A stretch of DNA of 64,000 nt from contig CM059975.1 of NCBI GenBank assembly GCA_030490835.1, positions 28,862,133 to 28,926,132 of the forward strand, written 5' to 3'. Numbering within the stretch: the first letter of the stretch is position 1; each line of letters opens with the position of its first letter. The notes under the pieces were generated by a model. That model did not search any database, had not been told where the DNA came from, and saw only the letters and a list, made by a program, of their open reading frames with translations. This stretch comes from Annona cherimola (Eukaryota > Streptophyta > Magnoliopsida > Magnoliales > Annonaceae). Shown one piece after another: positions 24,101 to 33,200 of this stretch. Both the position numbers and the translations under genes were made by a program.

Positions 24101-26191
24101 ATATTCACTCTCACATTATTTCGATTTTTTAGAAGATATAAATTTCCTATCAAAGTAAGTTTACCTGGGCAAAATGGATGTGGTTTCTCTCTAGCAATAT
24201 ATGGTTGCAAGGTGTTGAACTCCTAAAGAACTCCTCAATGAATGGATCGTCAAATTTAAATTGGTGTAATGCAGTTCGTCTAGCCAAATATGCTTCCCTA
24301 ACTCCAGATATCTGTGACAAGCCAGATGATGCATACTGTAGTGGCCAATGTTCCCTGCAGACTTTTAATCAGAACTCAGAGGAATAATAGTAGTGAAACT
24401 AAAGGAATAAAAGAATCATAAACTAAGAAATAATATAAATTGAATATCTTCAACCATTATCATTGCCTACATGACACAGTGTTTGTTTGGCCCTGAGATA
24501 TTTTTTCCATAGAACTGAATGTTAGACGGGAAGCTCTGAATTCTGGCTTCCCGCAACTGCATTTCTCCCAGTTTTTACAGCAAAAAAAAAAAAAAAAAAC
24601 TTTTTAAAAACAATCAGAAGCGAGAAGAAATGCCAGCGCTTCAAGCATCTCAAGTGCAGAACCAAACAGGCCAGTACTGTGAGCTGTGCCCATGCTGATA
24701 GCAGAAGAGAAGGTCAAATAAAATAATAGATATAACCCAACAATGCAAGGGAATTTGTCCCGAATGGAAAATTTTATGGAATCTATAAGAAAATCATCAT
24801 TAGAACGCCAGTAGACTTCTCTTTTCTCACAACCCAAACAGATGCTCTAGTTATGCTGCATGCCTTACAAATTTATGCTATCAAAACTATTGTTTTTATC
24901 TTCAAGTGAATTTCATCACCTAGAAACCAATTGCAGATGTCAAGTCATTAGGCAGTTTCATCATCTCAAATGCCAGTTATGCTCCCTAGGCTTCCAATAT
25001 AACACGTTAGTCAGTCCACTTCCTCAAATATCATTAAAAATAAGAAAAGGGCTTTCTTCCACAGTATTCTTCAAATCATTTAACGAAAGTGGAAATCCGA
25101 TCATAGCAATTGGCACAGACATCACAAAGATTACTTGTTCCTTAGAACAATTTCCTTCCACAATTTGAGTTGAAAATTGAAATGATAATAGTGACTAGTG
25201 GGAGGAACCATGAATGACATGTATGCTCATAAATTCCAGTAATAGCACAGATGAGTCACAAGGATCCTTCTACAGCCGAAGGCAATATTGACTATAAGAT
25301 GGGTTTCTTTCCAGTATCCCCCATACTGACTTATGACTTCAACCTTGAGGACCTAAACTGGACTTCTAGTAATCAAGAACCCTCAAAACTAATCAAATAA
25401 AAATGGGAATCTCCCTCCAAACTTTCCTTAAGAAGGAGAAGCAGTAAAAGATACTTGAATGTTTCTTCATAAGCACAGACATCCATTTGCAAGAACTTCC
25501 TTTCCTGTGACAAGGATTCCATGAAGGCTAATTTTTTTTTTTACACTGATAAAAGCATTCCATATTCCCGTGACAACTGCATCATTCACCAATTCTTCAT
25601 GTTTCATTTTACCCACGCCAACAAATGTGAGGGACTACGAACTAGAAATTCAGTTCAATCATCACGAGCTAGAAATCCAGTTCAATCATCACAAGTCCTC
25701 CTTGTAGTTGTTGCAGGGGCCACTAAGATGATTTTACCCCCACTGGCCGCAAAAACAGCTGAATTACTGGGATGGGATATCTACAAGCTCATGTGGTGCT
25801 GCGCCAAGGAGCATTCATTTGCTCACTTACCCGTCAGACAGTCAGACTGGCGGTAGTAAAGCCCAGGAAAGGCACATTTTTTTCCAGACACAGAGCACCA
25901 GATGATTCTCTACCAACGTCAAAATGCCATTGCGGCTCCAAATTCGGCTAAACAAGCACGGAGGGAATAATGAAAACCCAAAAGGATGGCGGATGTGAGG
26001 TACCTGAACAAACCGTGCCAGATGGAATCGGAATAGGCCACTTGGCGGAAAAACTTGCAGGTCATGGCCATCCTGGAGAGGTCTTGAAGGCTCAATCTCC
26101 TGGCGCAGTGAGCCAGCGCATCAGAGTCGAGATCGAACACCGTCGTTGCTCTTTGATTATCGGAAGTAGAAGAAGAAGAAGCATCGTCCAT
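13872..26191 (-). CDS. FBX2: F-box/WD40-repeat protein, FBX2-like (complete, 8 exons)
   Basis: The joined exons encode 487 residues. An F-box lies at about residues 17-62 (DLDSDALAHCARRLSLQDLS followed by MTCKFFRQVAYSDSIWHGLF). After a linker, seven WD40-like blades can be outlined: about 145-190 (ending RTIRLWW), 196-231 (GHSGPV...DGTVRLWSI), 246-280 (HGHEKP...KVRVWDA), about 290-330, about 345-364 (GGDGKVMLWDI), 370-410 (GHSGPVAHL...YVKIWEA) and a final divergent one (AGRICIRDF). By family knowledge, the F-box binds SKP1/ASK in an SCF ubiquitin ligase and the propeller selects the substrate. The closest remembered relative is Arabidopsis At5g21040 (FBX2), linked to phosphate-starvation responses; that assignment is from memory. 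All phases close and no frameshift is seen. Introns range from 154 bp to 2.8 kb and carry MITEs. The start ATG at 26191-26189 is the first in frame with the F-box; an upstream TTG is in frame but unlikely to be used. Confidence 0.9.
14260..15449 (-). other. F-box/WD40 intron 7
   Basis: A GT-AG intron of 1190 bp. Half of it is the Mutator-like MITE at 14616-15211; the rest shows nothing specific. Confidence 0.85.
14616..15211. mobile_element. Mutator-like MITE (9-bp TSD), copy 1
   Basis: The ends GGACTTCGATTCC and, in complement, GGACTTTGATTCC form terminal inverted repeats. The flanking 9-mers ATACCTAAA (14607-14615) and ATATCTAAA (15212-15220) differ at one base, as expected for an old Mutator-type target duplication. 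Near the right end is a hairpin with GGGTGCACT and AGTGCACCC. The interior shares ACATGTTAAATACA.TTAGA with the copy at 50334. It is non-coding. Confidence 0.75.
15450..15703 (-). CDS. FBX2: F-box/WD40 gene, exon 7 (end of WD 3, WD 4, start of 5)
   Basis: The acceptor is ATGATAG|GTGAGGGTTTG. The exon encodes 84 codons plus AA, beginning VRVWDANASSG and ending LVCTGGDG. The donor is GGCAA|GTAAGG. Confidence 0.92.
15858..15900 (-). CDS. FBX2: F-box/WD40 gene, exon 6 (43-bp micro-exon)
   Basis: The acceptor is TTTTTAG|GCATAATAC. The first base completes Gly, then HNTSLLVCVSTDAK follows. The donor is GCAAAG|GTGTGT. Its length and phase fit the neighbouring exons exactly and it supplies the middle of WD repeat 3. 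Confidence 0.88.
15901..17181 (-). other. F-box/WD40 intron 5
   Basis: A GT-AG intron of 1281 bp. Its upstream third in transcript order is a family G inverted-repeat element (16640-17145). Confidence 0.8.
16640..17145. mobile_element. Family G inverted-repeat MITE
   Basis: The left end GGGAAAATTCTCCTCAAAT pairs with the complement of the right end (GGAAAAATTCCCCTCATAC). Both ends then read CCACAA..TTTG.CCATTATTC. A related element is at 42803-43256 and a half copy at about 17638-17720. It is non-coding. Confidence 0.65.
17182..17390 (-). CDS. FBX2: F-box/WD40 gene, exon 5 (WD repeat 2, start of 3)
   Basis: The acceptor is ATCTGTAG|GGCCATTCGC. The exon has 69 codons plus GG and contains RGHSGPVTTLAG, SGGEDGTVRLWSI and LHGHEKPLALLS. 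The donor is TTCTGG|GTATGA. Confidence 0.92.
17391..19733 (-). other. F-box/WD40 intron 4
   Basis: A GT-AG intron of 2343 bp. It has a half copy of family G near 17638-17720 and a T/AT-rich run at 18275-18320. A mixed-composition part at 17900-18250 has no recognisable protein. Confidence 0.8.
19734..19836 (-). CDS. FBX2: F-box/WD40 gene, exon 4 (WD repeat 1)
   Basis: The acceptor is GTTTACAG|ACTGTTTTCC. The first base completes Arg, then 34 codons end SCDRTIRLWWK, the end of a WD blade. The donor is TGGAAG|GTAAAT. Confidence 0.9.
19837..21295 (-). other. F-box/WD40 intron 3 with a 21-base G run
   Basis: A GT-AG intron of 1459 bp. A (GT)n tract runs into 21 consecutive G at 21135-21155, which is C on the transcribed sense strand and about 140 nt downstream of the donor. 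The run length may be an assembly estimate. Confidence 0.8.
21296..21384 (-). CDS. FBX2: F-box/WD40 gene, exon 3 (start of WD repeat 1)
   Basis: The acceptor is GATTGTAG|GCTTCGG. The exon has 29 codons (ASDVLSMRNHFEG to HNARITCM) plus AG. The donor is ATGAG|GTAAG. Confidence 0.9.
22283..23230. mobile_element. Non-autonomous hAT-like element (932 bp) with 8-bp duplications
   Basis: Element 22291-23222. The left end CAATGTTGTTAGAAC and the complement of the right end CACTGTCGTTAGAAC match at 13 of 15 positions. The flanks ATCTTCCC (22283-22290) and ATTTTCCC (23223-23230) match at 7 of 8, the target length typical of hAT elements. Sub-terminal CCGGTCCGGT repeats lie at the right end. No transposase is present. 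Confidence 0.75.
23495..24010. mobile_element. Family A inverted-repeat MITE, copy 3
   Basis: The left end CTTCTATG..ACCCC and right end GGGGTTACATGAAATCACTTC are inverted relatives. Inside are TGGAAAATCCACTCCATCCA and its mirrored form TAAATGGATTGGATTTTTTA. This copy is inverted relative to the copy at 1345. Confidence 0.65.
24165..24354 (-). CDS. FBX2: F-box/WD40 gene, exon 2
   Basis: The acceptor is CCCTGCAG|GGAACATTGG in reverse-strand reading. The first base completes Arg63, then 63 codons run from EHWPLQYASSG to NHIHFAQ. The donor is GCCCAG|GTAAAC, phase 0. Confidence 0.92.
24355..26003 (-). other. F-box/WD40 intron 1
   Basis: A GT-AG intron of 1649 bp. It contains a short probable Tourist-like piece (about 24483-24673, ends TGTTTGGCC / GGCCTGTTTGG), and a 27-bp sequence repeated twice in tandem at 25638-25691 (unit starting CGA.CTAGAAAT.CAGTTC). 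Confidence 0.75.
26004..26191 (-). CDS. FBX2: F-box/WD40 gene, exon 1 (start codon, F-box)
   Basis: The start is ATG at 26191 in the context GCGGAATGGAC. The exon encodes 62 codons plus two bases. The donor is TTCAG|GTACCT. It contains almost the whole F-box, ending WHGLF plus the first two bases of Arg63. Confidence 0.93.
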
Positions 26192-26560
26192 TCCGCGACT
26201 CAAGAAGATTACCCAGGTGGGGAAGGGAGGGAAACGCTAGGACAGTGTGGAAGAGCTGTGAAGTGATTCGAGGAGGAGGAGGAGGAGCGATTCCTTGCGC
26301 GCGCGTTCTCTCAGGCCTTTCTCTTCTGTCTGTTCGCCGTTTGTGGCGATCTTTGGCGGCGAACGGGCTTGCGCCCGTAGACTGCAGAGCAGGAAATAAA
26401 GTGCACGCGCGATTGTCCACCATTGGCACTCGGCAGCCATGCGGTCAGCCGCTGGGATCGGCCCATGGCTTTTTTTGTGAAATTTTTCCGTGCTCTTCGG
26501 GGCTCCAACCAGATGAGTTGATATGATTTTTTTTTAATTTTCTTTTTATATATGTTTAGA
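26192..26560 (-). promoter_or_regulatory. FBX2: 5' UTR and proximal promoter region of the F-box/WD40 gene
   Basis: The GC and CpG content rises sharply upstream of the ATG. A CT-rich patch on the sense strand (26270-26285, repeats of CTC) resembles plant core-promoter pyrimidine patches. No clear TATA box at a fixed distance was found; ACTTTATTTCC near 26391-26401 is only a weak candidate. Confidence 0.45.
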
Positions 26561-26911
26561 TAAGTTTGCGGGCTGATCATTTGCCCGACAGCTATTTGCG
26601 AGTGGGCACGAATTATTTTTTTAGTTTTTATAAACTTGCTAATATAAGTATATATGGTTCATAAATTAAGTTTTCACAATTTTTAGAGATGCGTATATAA
26701 TTTTAAATTTTAAATAAAGGGTTATTGGGTCCAGGCCGAGCTCCAAGATAACAAGTTAAGTGCAACAAATTTAAATTTTCATATGAATTTACAACAACGG
26801 CAGTGGCAGATCAAGTTAGCGAAAATAATAATATATAGCTTGACTCAAATACAAAGAGCATAGCCACAACGGTTTGTCTTGGTGGCACGACATCTTCTCC
26901 CAAGCACAGGT

Positions 26912-27175
26912 TTAGTTGGTATTCAATATTCATTCCTCCTACTCACGAGGGTATTATTTGGTTACTTTCTATGGTAAGAATTAAAGCACTGGTTAGTCGG
27001 TATTCAGCATTCATTCCTCAAGTTGTGAGTGCATTATTTGGTTCCTTTCTATGGTAAGAATTAAAGCATGTGCTGATTTGTAATATCAAGATGGCTCTTC
27101 TGAGTGGTGAGGGTATTATTCGGTTCCTTTTATTATAAAGATTAAAGCATGTACTAATTTGTAATATCAAAATGA
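26912..27175. repeat. Three imperfect tandem units of about 80-85 bp
   Basis: Units share GGTATTATTTGGTT.CTTTCT, TGGTAAGAATTAAAGCA and, in two of them, TTTGTAATATCAA.ATG. The unit is not recognised and is non-coding. Confidence 0.7.
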
Positions 27176-27959
27176 CTTATATGTATAAATCTGAATAAAA
27201 AAAATTTAAGATCATAGTAATATATAATATATTTCTAAAAGAAATTGAAAACAAAACACGGGAAGAAAATTAATCAAACTAGAAATTAATGATATAAATG
27301 TAAACGTAGATATAAATGAAAATAATTTAATTTGCCTATGACATAATTTCAACACAACAAACCTATATTGAAACATCACATCATCACAAGTTATTCCCTC
27401 TAAACATGCATTGTAACCTAAATATAAATAATATAAAATACATAAATATGAAGAAGTATTGCTTAGGTATTATGTACATAATATGTTTTATTTTAATTAT
27501 AAATACAGTAAATTGGGTTAAGTTTTCTTTAACCCTAATTTTAATCCTATTTATAAATTAGTTTATTGAATTCAAGTTCTAAATATCCAAGTTCTAAGTT
27601 CCCCAAGGCCAAGTTGCACTGTATGTGGTCCCTGATTCTCCTTAACCTTAGGCCAAATTGCGACCCTAATCATGTCCAAGGAGTATGGACCTATTTTATA
27701 CAACTAATCGAACAAATGTCGGTTCCCCTTCTTATATTTATCTTAGAAAAATGTTTTTTAATCTAAAGCATTCACAATATTTATTATATCCAAAATTTAA
27801 ATATTTTGAAAATTTTCCATCTACCATATATTTATTTACTCTCATGTGCTCTTGAGCTAAATAATATTATTGTGCTCAGTTTTTTTTATAAAGAGTGGAG
27901 TCTTTTGCGAATTATAAATTGAATTCTAAATATTTACGCCTTTCTTGCACGAATTAGAT

Positions 27960-28270
27960 ACTAATTTTCGAATTGATTTAGTTAATTAAATCAAAAAATA
28001 AATTTATAAATTTATAAATAAATTATCAATTAACACACTAATAGATAACTAATAAATTAATTATAAATAAACTAATCGAGTTTAATCAATAACTTATAAA
28101 TAAATAAACTAATACATAACTAATAACTGCACTAATAGATAAATTAGTCAGTCTATTAATAAATTAATTAATTGACAAATTGATGAATAAATCAAACAAT
28201 TAATTAATTAAACATTAAATATATTAATAACTATATTAATAAATTAATTTAAATTCATTATTAAATTCAT
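27960..28270. repeat. AT-rich low-complexity tract
   Basis: Repeated short words such as AATAAATTAATT and CTAATAGATAACTAAT fill this tract without a fixed period. No other feature is seen. Confidence 0.6.
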
Positions 28271-28321
28271 AAATAAATTATTTTAAATTCGTGCCAGGAG
28301 AGACATAGATGATTTTTACGT

Positions 28322-28545
28322 AGGGGGTGTTTATTAAAATTTAAAACTTTTTCATCTCTACAATTATCTTATTTTTTAATTATTTCTTTATTTCTTCTCA
28401 TACAATTCCTACTTTGCAGATATTTCTGTACAACTATCTATACATCTAACCTATCTATTTTAACTTTATTCTATTTACTCCTCATCATTAACTATATCAT
28501 ATCGTATTATTTTCTTCTATTTCAAAAACTTTTTATCACTTCACG
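28322..28545. mobile_element. Tourist-like MITE, decayed
   Basis: It begins GGGGGTGTTTATTAAAAT and continues with the family pattern ATTTCTGTACAACTATCTAT and CTATTTTAACTTTATTC seen at 8850 and 61995. The right end is not exactly placed. Confidence 0.5.
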
Positions 28546-28834
28546 AATATATAACCATAGTTTTCAATTTTTTCAAAAAACCCAAGAATTTTATTGGGTG
28601 GTTGAAAACATAAGAGGGTTATAGCATTCTTCGCGGTCAAGAAAGCATAAGAGTATTAGCCAACATGCGTATGGCGCACACTAGCCAAATCAGTGGGGAT
28701 GCTGTTTCCCTGATATTTATGAGAATGTCCTCCAATTTGCTAACCGAGGGCCTGTAGTCTTTCCCATTGTTATTTGAATGCTAATAGTCTCTCTTGTGAT
28801 TGTAAAAATTATCTCAGAACTTCAATATAAAGGC

Positions 28835-28976
28835 ATGTTGAGATATGCAACCGACGCCTAGGCGTGCTGGTTAGCACTCCGGGCGCCGATGCCCGTGATC
28901 CCAAGTGATCCCAAGTTACTTGGTGACAGCATTAAGTCAGATCATATATATATATATATATATATGTTGAGATATG
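28835..28976 (+). mobile_element. Short SINE with 13-bp target duplication
   Basis: The sequence ATGTTGAGATATG occurs at 28835-28847 and 28964-28976. Between them lies a GC-rich head containing CGTGCTGGTTAGCACTCCGG, which resembles a tRNA-like A-box region, and the insert ends in an (AT)n tail. A clear B box (GGTTCGA-like) is not seen, so the head is either diverged or truncated. Confidence 0.65.
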
Positions 28977-29156
28977 AAATAAAAATACACCAATAAAAAA
29001 AAGAGGGCGTAAGAGCATTCACCTTTATTTACATATTTCCAAATTTTAGCAGTTTCACATCCACTCTTAAATGATGTTAAATTTTTATAGAATTTCGATC
29101 AAAATAAATTTTGGCGTATGAGGATGATATATTTACAATAAAATGTACTTCTTCAT

Positions 29157-29530
29157 TTGTCCACGCCATTTGTCCAACCAGGTGCAAAAGATTGGTCACG
29201 TCGTCAAAACGTAATAAACTATGGCCAAGTTTGGCTATGCGTTAAAGACGTGCGAAAACGGAAGGAGATGAAGTCCTTAAAATACTGTTTCGACGCAACC
29301 GTACAGAGCCGTTACGGTGACACGCAGGGACGGGCAGAATACAAAGCGACATGGAATAAAAAGGCCCCATATACAAATGCGTCGAAACAGTCCACGCACT
29401 GTTATAATCCGCTCACGCGAAAAGCAATTCGTGTTAGCTCCTAGAAGTGGGAATAAATTAAGCGAATATTCACGTTGGCTGAAGCGACAACAACTAGCTC
29501 TGTGCAAACGAATGGTACATTTCGATACAC
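29157..29530. other. CpG-rich intergenic patch with a 13-bp inverted repeat
   Basis: This patch is much richer in CpG than its flanks. ACTGTTTCGACGC at 29284-29296 is mirrored as GCGTCGAAACAGT at 29379-29391. The short ORFs on both strands have no recognisable domain. It could be an element remnant or a regulatory region; neither can be decided. Confidence 0.4.
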
Positions 29531-29626
29531 TAGGTGGGTAGGAAGCTAGGCCAAATGGAGCCTCAAAATGCCAAACAAGTTAACCATAGATTTTACCCTG
29601 AAAAAAAAAAAAAAAAAGTCCAAAGA

Positions 29627-29632
29627 TTTATT
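29627..29632 (-). terminator. SPP: Candidate polyadenylation signal of SPP (AATAAA)
   Basis: AATAAA on the minus strand lies about 0.5 kb after the SPP stop codon, downstream of the predicted 3'-UTR exon and just before a T-run. Plant poly(A) signals are loose, so this is a candidate only. Confidence 0.45.
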
Positions 29633-30135
29633 TCCTGCTTCAATTGCATTATTACCCACATAACACTAAGATTATTATCCATCAAGAAAAATGAACATTG
29701 TCGACGACACAATGGATAAAGCTGATAAGGTCACATGCTCAGTAGAGAAAAACAAGGGCATTTCATAGTTGTTATGTCCTCCTAACAGCCGCTCATTCAA
29801 CCTTCGTGCGACTATTCTGAAGAACATTGTTGGCAGTGGTTCCTGCAATGCCAAGCCACCCGATTGGAATCTCCTGTTTCCATGTTTGAAACTATCCCAG
29901 TCCTGAAGAGTTAACAAGCAGAAATGAAATAATAAGTCAATAGTACATAACTGGTTGGACTACAAAATGTGGACAAGAAACCTGAAAGAAGATACACGTG
30001 TTTCCTCTTTCCGCCAAGACAGATGACAAATGCAAACTAATGAATATAGGAAGATATCCCGGTGGGTACGTACCTCTGACAGTAACTCCCTACTGTGTAG
30101 CCGCTCAAAGCTACAAGAATTGCCTATGCATGCTA
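29633..30135 (-). other. SPP: SPP 3' UTR with a predicted intron (29903-30073)
   Basis: After the stop, the sense strand reads CTGTCAGAG|GTACGTACC, a strong donor (exon end 30074), and later TTAACTCTTCAG|GACTGG, a good acceptor (exon resumes at 29902). This predicts a 171-nt intron wholly in the 3' UTR. The 80-codon frame over 29675-29917 has no domain and is read as UTR. Confidence 0.5.
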
Positions 30136-30227
30136 TCATGTTGTCGGCCTTGTCATTGTTGATAAGCCGCGCCCAATTGGGATAATTCCCTGGTGGTCAA
30201 TGTGTGTCTCCTCATCTTCTGTGGATG
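30136..30227 (-). CDS. SPP: SPP exon U (C-terminus and stop)
   Basis: The acceptor is CTGTTTAG|CATCCACAG. The first two bases complete Ala, then STEDEETHID to LSTMTRPTT and TGA at 30138-30136. A second AG, nine bases further, is also in frame (see findings). The ending MTRPTT matches the family C-terminus. Confidence 0.92.
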
Positions 30228-33200
30228 CTAAACAGTAATATTGATCAATCAACTTGTTATGAGTCTAATCATATGACAACATAAAGATAGAATAATCTAG
30301 GTTGCAAAATGATTACAGATATGAAATTTAAGTGGTACAGGCAAATAGGAGAGCTCAATGGAAGGACATTAGAATATTTTGGACCCAACAAAGAAGGCAC
30401 CAGAGAACAAATACAGACAACATCTTACCCGAGATATCTTCACCAGCCTGAGACCCAGCAATTCCAACACATGAAAACATAGATCCTTCATCCACCCTTA
30501 AATGCTCATATGCAAGGTATACATCCTCCATTGTGGCAGCTTCATACAGTAAATTCAGCTCTTTAATGCATTTTATATCCTGAATTCCATAATCACAAGA
30601 TACTGTTCAGCATAAGACAAGCCTCTTTTTTTAAAAAAAAAAAAATATCATTCTATTTTTCTTCCCCACATCCAGACATCAAAAGTCGTTTGGAAGTCAA
30701 AATACAACTATTGTAGTTTTTTAGACAAAAAACAAACAGGAATATGCACAGAAACAAAGAATAATATTTAATGCAAACGATAGGCAGGAATATTATGATT
30801 TTTATTCCTTTATGCAGTGGAAAATTTTCAAATAGAATATGCTCCCTCACCTTCCTTGGAACAGACGGTGCTTGCAGGTGTGCCAGTAATGCCAGCCAAT
30901 AAGCATTTGACTTTGTCTCAGCTTCATGTCTCATTAGCAAAGTTCGTTTTGCCTGAAATAATCAAAAGGACAACTTAAAACTATTTTGACAAAATAAGTG
31001 CCTGGACAGGCCATGCTAAACCCAGCAGCAATCAATCAGGTTTATTCCCCAGAATCATCTTCTTAAATTAATAAAAGGAAATCAATCAGGTTTATCTTGA
31101 CAAAACCAGCTGCCAATGTTTGAACTGTTTCATGCAGAAATACTCCATGAAAGAAATGAAACTTATTGAGCTAAACAAAACTAGTATAGAAGAGAAATGT
31201 AGATGATTTAAGTGGGATGCAAAAGGCAACCCCTTAATATGATTTGTACAAAGTTGCACTGTGACATTAAGACCAAAAAATTGAGATAAGGAGAGTTGAC
31301 AAAATACTAACTCGATCGAGCTCCCTTTGGGCAATCTTATTGTCAGATAAACTTCTCAGAACATTCTTACATGCATCAACAGCTTTGTAGACCTGGAAAA
31401 GCATATTTGTAAGGAACAAGATGAAGAAGAATACAGTTCAAGCAGGCATATGAACCAACAGCGGATTGATACCTTGTCCGGAGTTGAAGTTACTGAGACC
31501 ACATACCATCCAAGTTTCAATCGATCAAACAGGCTTAACTCAAATGATACATCATATGTCAAACCTAAAGAATCCCGAACCGTTGTAAAGAGCCTGTGCA
31601 CCAAATTGTTTTATTAAAAAACAAACAATGCAACAAAAATAGGTGTAGCCATCAAAATCTGGAGATGACATGATATTGTTCCATGTTGCTGGGAAATATA
31701 AAGTTTGATATTCTACAAAATGTAAAAAAATAAAATAAAAAAATAAAAAACTAGAATGAATTAAAAGCAAACAAGATACATCCTTCTAATAAACATTTAC
31801 ATGATGACATCAGTAAGCCAGCGCACACATATGCAGATCAAGAAAGTGATTGGATAGATGGTTTTCAAGTCTTGAATATGAGAACCTATTAACTGATATT
31901 AGTGAGGCAGGTGAATGTTGTCAATAATAAAAGTAATCATCATCATGAACCCTTTATTCACCTAAATGGTGTCGGCTTCATGGATCATTTTGTGCTGCTC
32001 AAATAGATCTTGGGTCATGTCTTCAGTAAGCCCTAGCGTTTTCTAATAACTTCTATGAATGTTCTTTCGTGTATTCCTTTAGTTCTCTTATAGCCTTCTA
32101 TTTTGATAGATTCCTAATTCAAGCAGTCTAGGATCTCTATTTTACTTGATCAAACCACCTAAGCTTGCTTCCTCCTAGTTTAACCTAATATAACTTCACG
32201 TCTAATTTTAACTTTTCTTGTTTTACCACTCGTCAACCTTAACAACCTCATCTAAACTACATTCATTTTATTTATATTTGCTCTTTAAGTTCCCAGTGTT
32301 CCATCCCATAAAGTATAGTTGGTCAGTCATCTTATAAAAAATTTTCGTTTACTATAATTGGCACATGGCAATCACAATATGTCATTTATAAATAAAGACA
32401 ATAAATAACAGAGGTTTATAAATCACAATGTACCATCAGCCTCATGAATGTGCCAGAAGCACTCCCAAATAGCCCATATATGTACTCACAAATGAGCTAG
32501 GTTTCTATATTTGTTTCTGTTTCTGTGATTCGTAAACCACATTTTTCAACTCTGGGATTCTGTACAAATGGATAACTGTCAGCCTTCTGGTTCAAAATAT
32601 CAAATGGTTCAATGCAATCTCTTGCAGCAGGTGATTTCTAGGCAACGTGTCATTGTTTAGTAGAATACTCATGTTTCCTAATCATGCCAAGTCTGGAAAC
32701 TATCAACTGGATTCACAACTGATTGTTGGATGTTTTGTTGCATGGGTAGCTTGGCTTGTCAGTCACAAATTCTAAGAGTATTTCAACGTTCGTAATGTCA
32801 GCCAGTAGACACATTCTTCTGCATATTGCATCATCTTATAACTTTTTCTGAACATTGAGTATGATATATTATTTATCCCGTCCTCACCCCAAGAGACATG
32901 CTAGAACCTTGATTGCTTATTAGAAGTTTTTGAATACCTAATTATTTTCTAAAAAGAATGCGATGATTTCTTTTTCTCAATACAGATAGAAATGCCATCC
33001 CTGATTAATTGCTGGAAGAAATCAACAGGAAATTTTATTGATGATCACTAAACTTAGTCATAACGATTCAAAGAAGGATGCTACCATGAAAAACTAACAC
33101 ATTACATAACTTTGCAAGGTAAAAGACTAATAGGAAACATGTTATCCCCATCGACTAAAAGCTCTCTGATCTCCAAAGTAACTAGTTAAATGGCCTAATG

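Larger units (their letters stand above)
21385..24164 (-). other. F-box/WD40 intron 2
   Basis: The largest intron of this gene, 2780 bp. It carries the hAT-like element at 22291-23222 and a family A MITE at 23495-24010. Confidence 0.8.
26561..29600. other. Intergenic region between the F-box/WD40 and SPP genes
   Basis: No supportable gene. It holds the repeats listed separately (26912-27175, 27960-28270, 28322-28545, 28835-28976) and a CpG-rich patch at 29157-29530. Confidence 0.6.

Noticed and set aside
26245..26526. Plus-strand frame of 93 codons near the F-box gene start
   Set aside because: It lies antisense in the GC-rich 5' UTR and promoter region and has no domain.
28848..28920. Functional tRNA gene
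   Set aside because: The head only partly resembles a tRNA A-box region, cannot be folded into a full cloverleaf by eye, and lies between target duplications with an (AT)n tail, so a SINE is the better reading.
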